This document shows positions 42,110 to 51,523 of a stretch of 64,000 nucleotides of DNA, one piece after another (position 1 is the stretch's first letter; each line of letters opens with the position of its first letter). A program made the position numbers and the translations under genes. The stretch comes from Candidatus Fonsibacter ubiquis (lineage in GTDB: Bacteria > Pseudomonadota > Alphaproteobacteria > Pelagibacterales > Pelagibacteraceae). The notes under the pieces were generated by a model, which saw only the letters and a program-made list of their open reading frames with translations, did no database searches and was not told the origin of the DNA. Location: contig NZ_CP024034.1 in NCBI RefSeq assembly GCF_002688585.1, positions 859,501-923,500 of the forward strand. The letters run 5' to 3'.

Positions 42110-44503
42110 TTAAGATCTTAATGTTGCATCAAAAGACTTTTGCATGGTTTGAATTATTTTTTTACTTAATTCCTCAATCTCTTGATCATTCAACGTTTTA
42201 TCTTGAGATTGAATTAATAAATTTAAAGCTATTGACCTTTTATTCTTTTCAATATTCCCCCCTTGAAAAACATCAAATATTCTTATTTTTTTAATTAATT
42301 TTCTATCAACGTTAAGTAAAATGTTAATAATCTTTTCTGCTTCAAATTTTTTATCAATGATAAATGCAAAATCTCTTTCAATTTTCTGAAAATTAGAAAC
42401 TAAATATTTAATCTTCTTTGTTGTATTTTTCTTATCAATAACTGGAATATTATTTAAGAAAATTTGAAAACCAAAAATTAGTCCATTTTTAATATCAATA
42501 TCTTTAATTATTTTAGGGTTTATTTCTCCAAAATTAGCGAGCGGTAATTCTTTATTTGAATTTAAATAAAATTTTCCTGATCTTCCTGGATGATAACATG
42601 ATTCAGCTTCTTGAATGATAGATAATTCCTGCTCATCTATTCCTAGCTCAATTAATGTTTTATAAACACAGTCTTTAATTTCAAAAATATCAACATCTTT
42701 ATCTTTTTCTAACCAATTTTTTCTATAAATTTTTCCTATTTGAATTCCACCAATTACGGAGATTTGCTCTCCTGGTTTTGAACCAAAGAAAACAGGTCCG
42801 CATTCAAAGATTTTTTGATCTTCAAAGTTTCTATGAATATTATTTTTAATATGAATTAAAAGATTAGAAAAAATAGAAGACCGTAAAGTATCCAAGTCAT
42901 TTGAAATTGGGTTGGTAATTAATAAATTTTTATTATGAAGACCAAATAGAGTATCAATTTTTGAATTTGTAAAAGAATAGGTAATTGTCTCCATATAGCC
43001 TTTGTTAGCTATAGATCGTTGTGCAAATCGATGTAATTTTTGTTTTACTGTTAAAATATTTTTTGGACTATCTACTCCTGGCTTAATGAGTTGAATTTTA
43101 TCATATCCTAAGATTCTTATTAATTCCTCCACAACATCAACTTCCTCATTAATATCAGGACGCCAAGTAGGAACTTTTATTAAATATATATTTTTAATTT
43201 CTTTAAAATTAAATCCTAAATTATTCAAAATTTTTTTGATATTCGTTGATGAAATTTTATTTCCTATAATTTTTTCAAATTTCTCTGCACTAAATTTAAT
43301 CTGCCTATTTTTAAAATTACTTTCTCCAGTAGTAACAAAATTACTTATTTTGCCCCCACATAACTTTTGAATAATTTTTGCTGCAAGTTTTAATCCATAT
43401 TCCATAATATTTGGATCAACTCCTCGTTCAAATCTAAATTTAGCATCAGAATTAATTCCTAATTTTTTTGCAATTTTTGATATTTTTACAGGATTAAACA
43501 CAGCTGACTCTAAAAAAATATTTTTGGATTCTAAAGAAATTGAAGAATTGGCTCCACCAATTACACCTCCTAAGCCAAGAATTTCTTTCTCGTTAGTAAT
43601 TAGACACGCACCATCATCAAGCGGGTAATTATTTTTATCAAGTGCAAAAAATTTTTCTCCCTTTTTTGATGAGCGTACAATAACTTTTTTATCAATTTTA
43701 TCAGCATCGTACGCATGCAAAGGTCTATTTAGATCGAGCATAATATAATTTGTAATATCAACAACAGTTGAGATTGGATTCATTCCGACAGAAATTAATT
43801 TATCTTTTAACCATTTTGGACTTTCAGTATTTTTAATTCCTTCAATGTAGCAATGTGCAAATGAAGAACATCCGGAATTGGATTGAATAACAACTTTGAA
43901 TGGATTTTTAATATTAGTTTTTAATTTAATTTCTTCTAAATCAATTAATTTTCCAAGACCTGCCGCAGATAAGTCTCTTGCAATCCCTCTTATACCTAAA
44001 CAATCAGATCTATTTGGAGTTATAGATATATCGATAGCTGGCTCACTGTTATTTTTAAAATAACTATTTCCAACATTAAATTTTTTTGAATTTAACTCAG
44101 TAATACCCTCGCTTTCATTTGATAAACCTAATTCAGATTCTGAACAAAGCATTCCATAAGAATCGACTCCTCTAATATTTGTAACTTTAATCTTAAGTTG
44201 ATTTTTTGGAATAATAGCCCCCGGTCCAGCATAAACAGTTAATAAACCATCTCTCGCGTTTGACGCTCCGCAAACTACTTTTTGTATTTTTCCAGATCCA
44301 ATATCCACATCACATAATTTTAATTTATCAGCATTTGGATGCTTTTCTGCTTTAATAATTTTTGCTACTAAAAAAAAATTACTTTTATCTTCTGCTCCAA
44401 CACTCTCAACTTCAAGTCCTATATTGTTTAAAGTTGAAATAATTTTTTCAAGGTTCACATTTGTTTTTAAATGGTCTTTTAACCATGAAGAAGTTATTTT
44501 CAT
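42110..44503 (-). CDS. pheT: Phenylalanyl-tRNA synthetase beta subunit
   Basis: PheT is the large subunit of the (alpha-beta)2 enzyme; it binds tRNA-Phe and edits Tyr-tRNA-Phe. The 797-residue protein has an N-terminal EMAP/tRNA-binding domain (about 39-150; [20 protein letters not shown]), the B3/B4 editing domain, B5 with VPTWRPDI, and the C-terminal anticodon-binding FDX-ACB domain ([24 protein letters not shown]). Length is family-typical. It overlaps pheS by 4 bp. Confidence 0.97.
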   Translation of the reverse strand: MKITSSWLKDHLKTNVNLEKIISTLNNIGLEVESVGAEDKSNFFLVAKIIKAEKHPNADKLKLCDVDIGSGKIQKVVCGASNARDGLLTVYAGPGAIIPKNQLKIKVTNIRGVDSYGMLCSESELGLSNESEGITELNSKKFNVGNSYFKNNSEPAIDISITPNRSDCLGIRGIARDLSAAGLGKLIDLEEIKLKTNIKNPFKVVIQSNSGCSSFAHCYIEGIKNTESPKWLKDKLISVGMNPISTVVDITNYIMLDLNRPLHAYDADKIDKKVIVRSSKKGEKFFALDKNNYPLDDGACLITNEKEILGLGGVIGGANSSISLESKNIFLESAVFNPVKISKIAKKLGINSDAKFRFERGVDPNIMEYGLKLAAKIIQKLCGGKISNFVTTGESNFKNRQIKFSAEKFEKIIGNKISSTNIKKILNNLGFNFKEIKNIYLIKVPTWRPDINEEVDVVEELIRILGYDKIQLIKPGVDSPKNILTVKQKLHRFAQRSIANKGYMETITYSFTNSKIDTLFGLHNKNLLITNPISNDLDTLRSSIFSNLLIHIKNNIHRNFEDQKIFECGPVFFGSKPGEQISVIGGIQIGKIYRKNWLEKDKDVDIFEIKDCVYKTLIELGIDEQELSIIQEAESCYHPGRSGKFYLNSNKELPLANFGEINPKIIKDIDIKNGLIFGFQIFLNNIPVIDKKNTTKKIKYLVSNFQKIERDFAFIIDKKFEAEKIINILLNVDRKLIKKIRIFDVFQGGNIEKNKRSIALNLLIQSQDKTLNDQEIEELSKKIIQTMQKSFDATLRS

Positions 44504-45567
44504 CTGCTGTAACCTCTATAATTTGCAGGAATATCTAATGGATCAAATCCATAATGCTCAAGCCATCTAACATCTGTTTCAAAGAAAGATCTTAAATCAT
44601 TTATCCCATATTTTAGCATTGCCAAACGATCAATGCCGATACCAAAAGCATAACCTTGATAAACTGAAGTATTTACTTTGCAGTTTTTTAAAACATTTGG
44701 ATGAACCATCCCACAACCTAATATTTCAAGCCATTTATCACCCTCGCCAATTACAATTTTTCCATCTTTTAATTCATAACCAATATCAACCTCTGCTGAC
44801 GGTTCAGTAAAAGGAAAGTGACTAGGTCTAAATCTCATCTTAATTTTATCTACCTCAAAAAACTTTTTAATAAAATAATCAAGAACCCCTTTTAGATGTC
44901 CCATGTTTACATTTTTATCAATATGCAAACCCTCCACTTGATGAAACATAGGAGTATGGGTTTGATCACTATCGCATCTATAAGTTCTGCCTGGCGCAAT
45001 AATTTTAAATGGAGGTTTTCCAGACATCATTGTTCTTATTTGCACTGGCGAAGTATGAGTTCTTAATAAAATTTCTTTGTTTTGACCTAAGTAAAAGGTG
45101 TCATGCATGTCCCGTGCTGGATGATGTGGTGGCGTATTTAAGGCTGTAAAATTATTATATTCATTCTCAACGTCAGGTCCTTCTGCTACTAAAAATCCTA
45201 TTTCTCCAAAAATAGCTGTTACCTCATCAATAACTTGTGTAACTGGATGAATCTTTCCAAAAGTAATAGGTCTTCCTGGCAAGGTAACATCAATTCTATC
45301 TTCAGATAATTTTTTATTGATCTCTTCTTGTTCAAATAGACTTATTTTAGAATTAATAAGATTGTTAATATTGTCTTTTAATTTGTTTAGGTTTGAAGCA
45401 AAATTTTTTCTATCTTCTCCTTGAAGAGTTGTAATTTTTTTAAAAAGTTCTCCTATCTTTCCATTTTTACCAAAAGCTTCTGATTTTACTTGTTCAATTT
45501 TATGAAGATTATCGGATTGATCTATTTTAGATTTAAATTCTTTTTCTAAATGTAAAATTTCATCCAT
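44500..45567 (-). CDS. pheS: Phenylalanyl-tRNA synthetase alpha subunit
   Basis: PheS carries the catalytic site that activates phenylalanine. The 355-residue class II protein has an N-terminal coiled-coil arm, motif 2 region [30 protein letters not shown], and motif 3 [18 protein letters not shown]. The upstream gap to rplT (30 bp) contains three CTAG tetranucleotides forming short inverted repeats, without a convincing attenuator. It is in the order rpmI-rplT-pheS-pheT found widely in bacteria. Confidence 0.97.
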   Translation of the reverse strand: MDEILHLEKEFKSKIDQSDNLHKIEQVKSEAFGKNGKIGELFKKITTLQGEDRKNFASNLNKLKDNINNLINSKISLFEQEEINKKLSEDRIDVTLPGRPITFGKIHPVTQVIDEVTAIFGEIGFLVAEGPDVENEYNNFTALNTPPHHPARDMHDTFYLGQNKEILLRTHTSPVQIRTMMSGKPPFKIIAPGRTYRCDSDQTHTPMFHQVEGLHIDKNVNMGHLKGVLDYFIKKFFEVDKIKMRFRPSHFPFTEPSAEVDIGYELKDGKIVIGEGDKWLEILGCGMVHPNVLKNCKVNTSVYQGYAFGIGIDRLAMLKYGINDLRSFFETDVRWLEHYGFDPLDIPANYRGYSR

Positions 45568-45597
45568 GGTATTCTAGTATTGATGGAACTAGTTTTT

Positions 45598-45954
45598 CTA
45601 GTTTAAGCTAGACTGTACCTTTTTTACGATGGATTTAAAAGCCTCTGGATTTTGATAAGCTAAATCTGCTAAAATTTTTCTATCAATAGAAATCTTAGTT
45701 TTATTAAGACCATTAATAAATTTAGAATAAGTTAAACCTTGTTCTCTAACGCCAGCATTAATTCTTTGTATCCAAAGTGACCTAAAATTTCTTTTTTTTT
45801 GTCTACGATCTCTATAAGAATATTGAAAAGATTTTTCTACTGATTGTTTAGCAGTTCTAATAGTATTTTTTTTTCTTCCGTAAAAACCTTTAGCAGCTTT
45901 GAAAACTTTTTTATGTTTTGCGTGACTGGTGACTCCTCGTTTAACTCGTGACAT
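45598..45954 (-). CDS. rplT: 50S ribosomal protein L20
   Basis: L20 is needed early in 50S assembly and represses its own operon in several bacteria. The 118-residue basic protein has [17 protein letters not shown], the [20 protein letters not shown] segment, [20 protein letters not shown] and [12 protein letters not shown], all typical. It lies 3 bp after rpmI, so the two are coupled. Confidence 0.98.
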   Translation of the reverse strand: MSRVKRGVTSHAKHKKVFKAAKGFYGRKKNTIRTAKQSVEKSFQYSYRDRRQKKRNFRSLWIQRINAGVREQGLTYSKFINGLNKTKISIDRKILADLAYQNPEAFKSIVKKVQSSLN

Positions 45955-45957
45955 AAA

Positions 45958-46164
45958 TTATCCTCTTAAACTGTTAGGCATGTATGATTTGACTATCTTT
46001 GCGTCAGGTTTAGACATAATTGCCATTCCTCTTTGCCTTCTGATCTGAGCATTGGATCTTTTGATCATGCCGTGTCTTTTGCCAGCTTGGGGCATTTTTA
46101 CTTTACCTGTTGCTGTAATTCTAAATCTTTTTTTAGCTGAGCTCTTAGTTTTAATCTTATACAT
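45958..46164 (-). CDS. rpmI: 50S ribosomal protein L35
   Basis: L35 is a small basic large-subunit protein. The 68-residue sequence opens [20 protein letters not shown] and continues [17 protein letters not shown], then a terminal [13 protein letters not shown], matching the family with a few extra residues. A weak AGG ribosome-binding site precedes the ATG. A promoter-like element lies in the 69-bp gap after infC. Confidence 0.97.
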   Translation of the reverse strand: MYKIKTKSSAKKRFRITATGKVKMPQAGKRHGMIKRSNAQIRRQRGMAIMSKPDAKIVKSYMPNSLRG

Positions 46165-46181
46165 AAAATAAATACCTGCGG

Positions 46182-46210
46182 GTTATACTAATATTAAAGG
46201 TGAAAAACAA
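46182..46210 (-). promoter_or_regulatory. Putative internal promoter for rpmI-rplT-pheST
   Basis: On the minus strand TTGTTT (46210-46205), an exact 17-bp spacer and TATAAC (46187-46182) resemble a sigma-70 promoter. It lies between infC and rpmI and would start transcripts about 10 nt before the rpmI ATG. The same TTGTTT-N17-TATAA pattern precedes aceE. Prediction only; in such an AT-rich genome false matches are common. Confidence 0.4.
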
Positions 46211-46233
46211 TAAGTATGAATATAAAGAAACTG

Positions 46234-46794
46234 CTATTTAAGCGGCTGAATAATGAAAGTCATTTGCTTGCCTTCCATTTTAGGAGCTTGCTCAACTTTA
46301 CCAGTAACCTTTAAATCATTTACAATTCTATCCGCAAGATCTTGAGCTAGCTTTAGATGCTGCATCTCTCTTCCTTTAAATTTTATTGTAAATTTGACTT
46401 TGTCCCCTTTAGTTAAAAATTTCTCGGTTGCCTTCATTTTAAAATTATAGTCATGAACATCTGTTCCTGGTCTCATTTTAATCTCTTTAAGTGTTACAAC
46501 TTTTTGTTTCTTTTTTGCTTGGCTAGCTTTTTTTTGTAACTCGTATTTGTATTTTCCAAAATCAGTTATCTTACAAACAGGGGGTTTTGCATTGGGAGCA
46601 ATTTCGATTAAATCTAAACCTTGCTCCTTTGCAGTCATTAATGCATCATTTAAGGAAACAATCCCAATATTTTGACCATCACTGCCAATTAACTGAACAT
46701 CCGTTGCTCTAATTCTATCGTTTACTTTTGGCCCACGATTTGAAGAGCTATTAGATCTAAAATTACTTCTATTGTTTTGAAAATTTTGATTAAT
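46234..46794 (-). CDS. infC: Translation initiation factor IF-3 (AUU start)
   Basis: IF-3 prevents premature 30S-50S joining and checks initiator codons. No ATG precedes the conserved N-terminal domain, but the frame continues upstream of the internal Met through RGPKVNDRIRATDVQLIGSDG. The best start is ATT at 46794-46792, placed 7 nt after an AGGAG ribosome-binding site (46806-46802). This gives 186 residues, the usual length, with a Ser/Asn-rich leader, the linker and the C-terminal domain (RPGTDVHDYNFKMKATEKFL). An AUU start is the classic device by which IF-3 limits its own synthesis in E. coli. The Shine-Dalgarno overlaps the thrS stop. Confidence 0.95.
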   Translation of the reverse strand: MNQNFQNNRSNFRSNSSSNRGPKVNDRIRATDVQLIGSDGQNIGIVSLNDALMTAKEQGLDLIEIAPNAKPPVCKITDFGKYKYELQKKASQAKKKQKVVTLKEIKMRPGTDVHDYNFKMKATEKFLTKGDKVKFTIKFKGREMQHLKLAQDLADRIVNDLKVTGKVEQAPKMEGKQMTFIIQPLK

Positions 46795-46804
46795 AACTAT
46801 ACTC

Positions 46805-48721
46805 CTAGATTTTTGGTGCTGAAGACTCTTTAACTAATAAATTCAAAGCCTCTCTTAAAGGTAACGTATCCTGTTTTTCTTGGCCAAGTCTTCGAAGGGT
46901 AATTGACTGACTTTCTTGTTCTTTTGATCCACAAATCATTAAAATTGGAATTTTGGACAATGAGTGTTCTCTAATTTTGTAATTAATTTTTTCATTCTTG
47001 AGATCGATAATATTCCTTATTTTATTTTTATCAAGTTCAGCTGAGACTTTCTTTGCATAATCATCAAATTCTTGTGAAATTGGAAGTATTGCAACTTGTT
47101 TTGGAGATAGCCACAACGGAAGTTTGCCTGCATAATGTTCAATTAAAATACCTATAAATCTTTCAAGTGAGCCAAATAATGCTCTGTGTAACATCACTGG
47201 ATTCTTTTTAACTCCGTCTTTGTCAATATACGTTGCACCTAATCTTCCTGGTAAATTTAAATCAACTTGTAAAGTTCCACATTGCCAATCTCGACCAATG
47301 GTATCCCTTAAAACAAATTCAATTTTAGGTCCATAAAATGCACCTTCACCTTTATTGATTAAATAGTCCAATTTTGAAGCTTTCACAGCCTCTAGTAATG
47401 CAGCCTCCGCTTTATCCCATAACTTATCGTCTCCAACTCTCTTTAGTGGACGATCTGAATATTTTAAAATTACATCCTCAAAACCAAAAGCCTTATAAAT
47501 ATCTAAGATCAACTTTGTAACTTTTAAAGACTCCTCGGTAATTTGATTTTCAGTGCAAAAAATATGAGCATCATCTTGTGTAAAAGATCTAACTCTCATT
47601 AATCCATGCAAAGATCCTGAACTCTCATAACGATGAACTTTACCAAATTCTGATAATTTTAATGGTAAATCTCTATAACTTTTTAATCCTTGATTAAAAA
47701 TTTGTACACAGCCAGGACAATTCATAGGCTTAATTGCAAAAACTCTCTCATCTGGAGTTTTGGTTGTATACATATGCTCTTGAAACTTTTCCCAATGACC
47801 AGATTTCTCCCATAATGTTTTGTCTAAAATATCAGGTGTATTTACCTCTCGATAACCAGCTTCTGTTTGTCGTTCGCGCATAAAATCAATAAGTGATTGA
47901 AATAACTGCCAACCTCCTTCATGCCAAAAAACAGCCCCGGGACTTTCTTCTTGAAAATGAAATAAGTTCATAACTTTTCCAAGTTTGCGGTGATCTCTTT
48001 TTTCAGCTTCTTCAATTCTGTGTAAATAATCATCTAATTCTTTTTTATTTCTCCAGCATGTTCCATATATTCTTTGAAGCATCTCATTATTAGAATCTCC
48101 GCGCCAATAAGCTCCTGCAAGTTTAGTAAGTTTAAATGCTTTTCCTATCTTTCCAGTAGAAGTTAAATGTGGTCCTCTACATAGATCGTGCCACTTACCA
48201 TGGAAATAAATTGAAATTTCCTCTTTAGTTGGAATACTTTTTATTATTTCAGCTTTATAAAGTTCACCTTTTTTTTTAAAATGCTCTATGGCTTTTTCTC
48301 TATCCCAAACCTCTCTTGTAGTAGGTTCGTCACGATCTATAATTTCTCGCATTTTTTCTTCAATTTTTAAAAGATCTTCGTCAGTAAAAGGTTTCTTTCT
48401 AGAAAAATCATAATAAAAACCATTTTCGATAACTGGACCAATAGTAACTTGCGTATCTTTAAATAATTCTTGAACTGCCATGGCGAGAACATGTGCGGTA
48501 TCATGTCTTATAACCTCTAATCCGTAATCATCCTCAAGTGTAATAATTTGTACTGTAGAATCTTTTTCAATTATGGTGCTTAAGTCTTTAAAACTGTCAT
48601 TTACTTTTATTACTAAAGCTTTTTTTGCAAGTGAGGGACTAATAGTTTTTGCTATATCATGGCCATTAACTTTTCCTGGAAATTTAAGTTTTTTTCCATC
48701 TAAGAGCGTGATGTTGAGCAT
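46805..48721 (-). CDS. thrS: Threonyl-tRNA synthetase
   Basis: ThrRS charges tRNA-Thr and edits Ser-tRNA-Thr. The 638-residue protein has an N-terminal TGS domain (about 1-60), the editing domain with RHDTAHVLAMAVQELF and CRGPHL, the catalytic core with MNCPGCVQIF (zinc Cys) and VRSFTQDDAHIFC, WQCGTLQVDLNLP, and a C-terminal anticodon-binding domain (VAILPISQEFDDYA). It is 10 bp after a GT4 gene and its stop overlaps the infC ribosome-binding site, so thrS-infC-rpmI-rplT form one transcript. Confidence 0.98.
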   Translation of the reverse strand: MLNITLLDGKKLKFPGKVNGHDIAKTISPSLAKKALVIKVNDSFKDLSTIIEKDSTVQIITLEDDYGLEVIRHDTAHVLAMAVQELFKDTQVTIGPVIENGFYYDFSRKKPFTDEDLLKIEEKMREIIDRDEPTTREVWDREKAIEHFKKKGELYKAEIIKSIPTKEEISIYFHGKWHDLCRGPHLTSTGKIGKAFKLTKLAGAYWRGDSNNEMLQRIYGTCWRNKKELDDYLHRIEEAEKRDHRKLGKVMNLFHFQEESPGAVFWHEGGWQLFQSLIDFMRERQTEAGYREVNTPDILDKTLWEKSGHWEKFQEHMYTTKTPDERVFAIKPMNCPGCVQIFNQGLKSYRDLPLKLSEFGKVHRYESSGSLHGLMRVRSFTQDDAHIFCTENQITEESLKVTKLILDIYKAFGFEDVILKYSDRPLKRVGDDKLWDKAEAALLEAVKASKLDYLINKGEGAFYGPKIEFVLRDTIGRDWQCGTLQVDLNLPGRLGATYIDKDGVKKNPVMLHRALFGSLERFIGILIEHYAGKLPLWLSPKQVAILPISQEFDDYAKKVSAELDKNKIRNIIDLKNEKINYKIREHSLSKIPILMICGSKEQESQSITLRRLGQEKQDTLPLREALNLLVKESSAPKI

Positions 48722-48731
48722 GTTCTTCTTA

Positions 48732-49871
48732 TTAAACTAAGGATTTATAAATTTCTAGTGTTTTAGAGCACATTTGCTCAACAGTATAATTATTAATAAC
48801 ATTGACCCTACCTTTTTCTCCTAATTTTTTTAAAAAATTTTTATCTTTTTTTGAAATCTCAATAATCATTTTTGCTAAATCTTTTTCGTCATCTGATTTA
48901 AATAAAAAGCCTGTTTGCCCATCAATAATTGTTTCATTAGAACCGCCTATATTACTTGCAAGTATTGGCTTTTCCATTGCTTGGGCTTCAACGGCTACTC
49001 TGCCAAATGCTTCAGGCTCAATAGAAGCTGACAACACTAAGTCACAGGCATTATAGGCTGAGGGCATAGAAACTTCATGCGAGATAATTTTTACATCATT
49101 ATCTAATTGGTGATGTCTTATAAAATTTAAAAGGTACTCTTTATATTCAGTTCGACCTTGATCATCACCGATTATAATTGCTTTAATATTATTTAACAAT
49201 TTCTCTTGTTTTAAAAACAAAAGGGTATTTAAGAAAAAAAATTGTCCTTTCCAAAAGGTTAATCTTCCTGGAAGTAATATTATAAAATCACTATTTAACA
49301 CATCCCAACGACTCCTTACGATATTTGACTGTTCAACTTTTGGATTTTTTGGACTGAAGAAATTAGTATCAATTCCCCTTGGTATAAAAGAAATTGTTTT
49401 TTTATAATTATAATTAATTTTTATGTGATCGAAAATAAATTTTGAGCCTGCAATAACAACATCTCCTCTTAACATTACTGAATTATAAAATTTTTTTAAA
49501 GAATTACTAAAATTATAAGTGCCGTGAAAAGTAGAGACTAAAGAAATTCTCAATATCTTACTTGCAAAATAACATGACCAAGCTGGCGCGCGACTTCTAA
49601 CATGAATGATATTAATTTTATAAAAAAGAATAATAAATAAAATTATAAATATATTAAAAAAAATTATAAAAAGGTTTTTACTTTGAACAGGAAATCTAAA
49701 AATTTTAACTTTTGATTGATCAATTTTTTTAATTTGTTCACCGCCAGAGCATAAAATTCCAGAAAAGTAAGATTGATTGGCTACAAATTTTGCAATATCC
49801 TTACAACCTGTTTCTGCACCACCTACATCTAATCTTGGAATAACTTGTAACAAGCGAATTTTTTTATCCAT
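48732..49871 (-). CDS. Glycosyltransferase family 4 protein
   Basis: A 379-residue GT-B enzyme. The N-terminal domain starts LLQVIPRLDVGGAETGC, a typical glycine-rich acceptor-side loop, followed by a hydrophobic segment (about 65-90) and HVRSRAPAWSCYFA. The C-terminal donor domain has LLPGRLTFWKGQFFFL, ACDLVLSASIEPEAFGRVAVEA with the EPEAFGxxxxE motif, and GSNETIIDGQTGFLF. Such enzymes transfer sugars from nucleotide donors in lipopolysaccharide synthesis. It precedes thrS by 10 bp and is divergent from an alpha/beta hydrolase gene. Confidence 0.88.
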   Translation of the reverse strand: MDKKIRLLQVIPRLDVGGAETGCKDIAKFVANQSYFSGILCSGGEQIKKIDQSKVKIFRFPVQSKNLFIIFFNIFIILFIILFYKINIIHVRSRAPAWSCYFASKILRISLVSTFHGTYNFSNSLKKFYNSVMLRGDVVIAGSKFIFDHIKINYNYKKTISFIPRGIDTNFFSPKNPKVEQSNIVRSRWDVLNSDFIILLPGRLTFWKGQFFFLNTLLFLKQEKLLNNIKAIIIGDDQGRTEYKEYLLNFIRHHQLDNDVKIISHEVSMPSAYNACDLVLSASIEPEAFGRVAVEAQAMEKPILASNIGGSNETIIDGQTGFLFKSDDEKDLAKMIIEISKKDKNFLKKLGEKGRVNVINNYTVEQMCSKTLEIYKSLV

Positions 49872-49897
49872 TGAATTTATATGCTATACTTTTAAAA

Positions 49898-50650
49898 ATG
49901 AATAATACAAAGCAAAATTTTTTTTTAACAAAAAATAATCAAAAAATTCATTACAAATTTATTAATAATAAAAGTTTAATCACAATTATTTTTCTCCACG
50001 GATTAATGTCTGATATTAAAAGTAAAAAAGCAAAATTTTTAAAAAAATTTTCTAATAAAAATAAAATTAATTTATTGTTATTTGAATATAGTGGACATGG
50101 TAAATCCTCGGGACAATTCACAGATTTTAGTATTAAGAATTGGATAGAAGACTCAAGGTCAATTATAAAAAATTTAGTTAAAAAAGGTAAAATAATCCTT
50201 ATTGGCTCAGGCATGGGTGCTTGGATTGGGATTATGCTAATTAAACATTTTCATAAAAGAATTAAAGGTTTTATCGGAATTGCTCCTGCCCCTGATTTTA
50301 CTGAAGAATTAATATGGAAAAAATTAAATAGTTTTGAAAAAGATAATATAAGAAGAAATAAAATTTATAAATTAAAAAGTAGTCACAATAATTTTTACCC
50401 TATAACTAAAAATTTTATATATAGTGGAAAAAAAAACTTAATTCTTAATAAAAAAATTAAGTGCAATTTTAAAATTGAATTATTACATGGAATTAGAGAT
50501 TCATCTGTTCCCTGGATTTATTCAATAAATTTAACAAAAACTCTAATAGCAAAAAAATTTAAATTAACAATTATTGATGATGGTGATCATTCCCTGTCTA
50601 GAGTTCAAGATTTAAAAAAACTAGATTTAGCGATTAAAAATATTATTTAA
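49898..50650 (+). CDS. Alpha/beta-hydrolase-fold protein with Gly at the nucleophile position
   Basis: A 250-residue alpha/beta hydrolase resembling ABHD10-type proteins. The oxyanion segment IIFLHGLMSDIKSKKA, FEYSGHGKSSGQF, and a nucleophile elbow LIGSGMGAWIGI are in order; Asp201 (HGIRDSSVPW) and His231 (DDGDHSLSR) complete the triad region. The elbow should read G-x-S-x-G but is Gly103-Ser-Gly105-Met-Gly107: the catalytic Ser is Gly (GGC). Either the enzyme is inactive or Ser104 substitutes. I start at ATG 49898; a TTG at 49871 is less likely. The end overlaps the convergent SDR gene by 24 bp. Confidence 0.78.
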   Translation: MNNTKQNFFLTKNNQKIHYKFINNKSLITIIFLHGLMSDIKSKKAKFLKKFSNKNKINLLLFEYSGHGKSSGQFTDFSIKNWIEDSRSIIKNLVKKGKIILIGSGMGAWIGIMLIKHFHKRIKGFIGIAPAPDFTEELIWKKLNSFEKDNIRRNKIYKLKSSHNNFYPITKNFIYSGKKNLILNKKIKCNFKIELLHGIRDSSVPWIYSINLTKTLIAKKFKLTIIDDGDHSLSRVQDLKKLDLAIKNII

Positions 50651-51523
50651 AATACTTTTAAAACCTTCTTTGTATGATGGAAATTGTAATTTTACTTTTA
50701 AATCTTTTTTAATTTTCAAGTTACTAACTTTTTTTGAGTCTTTATAAAAATTATTCAGGTCACTATTATTTGGTGATTTAAAATTTTCAGAAGGTGGAAT
50801 TTTAACTCCCATTAAATTACAAGCATATGATATTGTTTGATCATAAGAACATGGGAAATTGTCTGCTACATTATAAATTTCACCAGGTTTTGAGTAAATT
50901 AAAGACTTAGATAAAACTTGAGCTATATCAGCAACATGAATTCTTGAAAAAATATGATTACTTTTTTTAACATAACTAACTTGCTCCCTTGCTAATCGTA
51001 AAAATATGTTTCTTTCCGGGGAATAAATTCCTGATAATCTAAATATTCTTGTTGGAACAAGGTGGTAGCGATTTAATTTTAACCATTCATTTTCAGCTAC
51101 AATTCTATTTATTCCTGTGTCATTATTACTTAATAATTTGCTTCTTTCATCAACCCACTTACCATTATGATTTCCGTAAACACTTGTTGACGAAAGATAT
51201 GCCAGCCATTTGATTTTTTTATTTAATAAAATTTCATTATAAAAATTTTCGATAACAAAGTCTTTTCTATCTTTTGGAGGTATCGAAACTAATATATGAC
51301 TTGCATTTAAAATATATTTTAAAATTTTTTTATCAAAATTATTATTATCAAAACAAAAATTTTTATAATTAATATTTAAGAATTTATTATTAGAACTTTT
51401 AGATCTTGAAGTTGTGATTAATTTTATTTTATACTTATTTCTTAACAGCTCTTTTACAAAGTACTTAGCTACTAAGCCAAAACCAAAACAAACTAAAGTA
51501 ATTGATTTAGACAGCTTTTTCAT
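50627..51523 (-). CDS. NAD(P)-binding SDR family protein (YeeZ-like)
   Basis: A 298-residue Rossmann protein: ITLVCFGFGLVAKYFVKELL at the start (GxGxxA variant), HILVSIPPKDRKDFVIENF, LAYLSSTSVYGNHNGKWVDE, FRLSGIYSPERNIFLRLA, RIHVADIAQVL and IYNVADNFPCSYDQTI. These are the marks of the YeeZ/epimerase-like atypical SDR family, of unknown substrate. There is no YxxxK motif. It overlaps the gltB end by 17 bp on the same strand and so may be transcribed with gltDB. Confidence 0.78.
   Translation of the reverse strand: MKKLSKSITLVCFGFGLVAKYFVKELLRNKYKIKLITTSRSKSSNNKFLNINYKNFCFDNNNFDKKILKYILNASHILVSIPPKDRKDFVIENFYNEILLNKKIKWLAYLSSTSVYGNHNGKWVDERSKLLSNNDTGINRIVAENEWLKLNRYHLVPTRIFRLSGIYSPERNIFLRLAREQVSYVKKSNHIFSRIHVADIAQVLSKSLIYSKPGEIYNVADNFPCSYDQTISYACNLMGVKIPPSENFKSPNNSDLNNFYKDSKKVSNLKIKKDLKVKLQFPSYKEGFKSILNNIFNR

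Noticed and set aside
45568-45601. Three CTAG tetranucleotides forming small inverted repeats between rplT and pheS
   Set aside because: Arms are 5-6 bp, no U-run or leader peptide with Phe codons is present, so a pheST attenuator is not supported.
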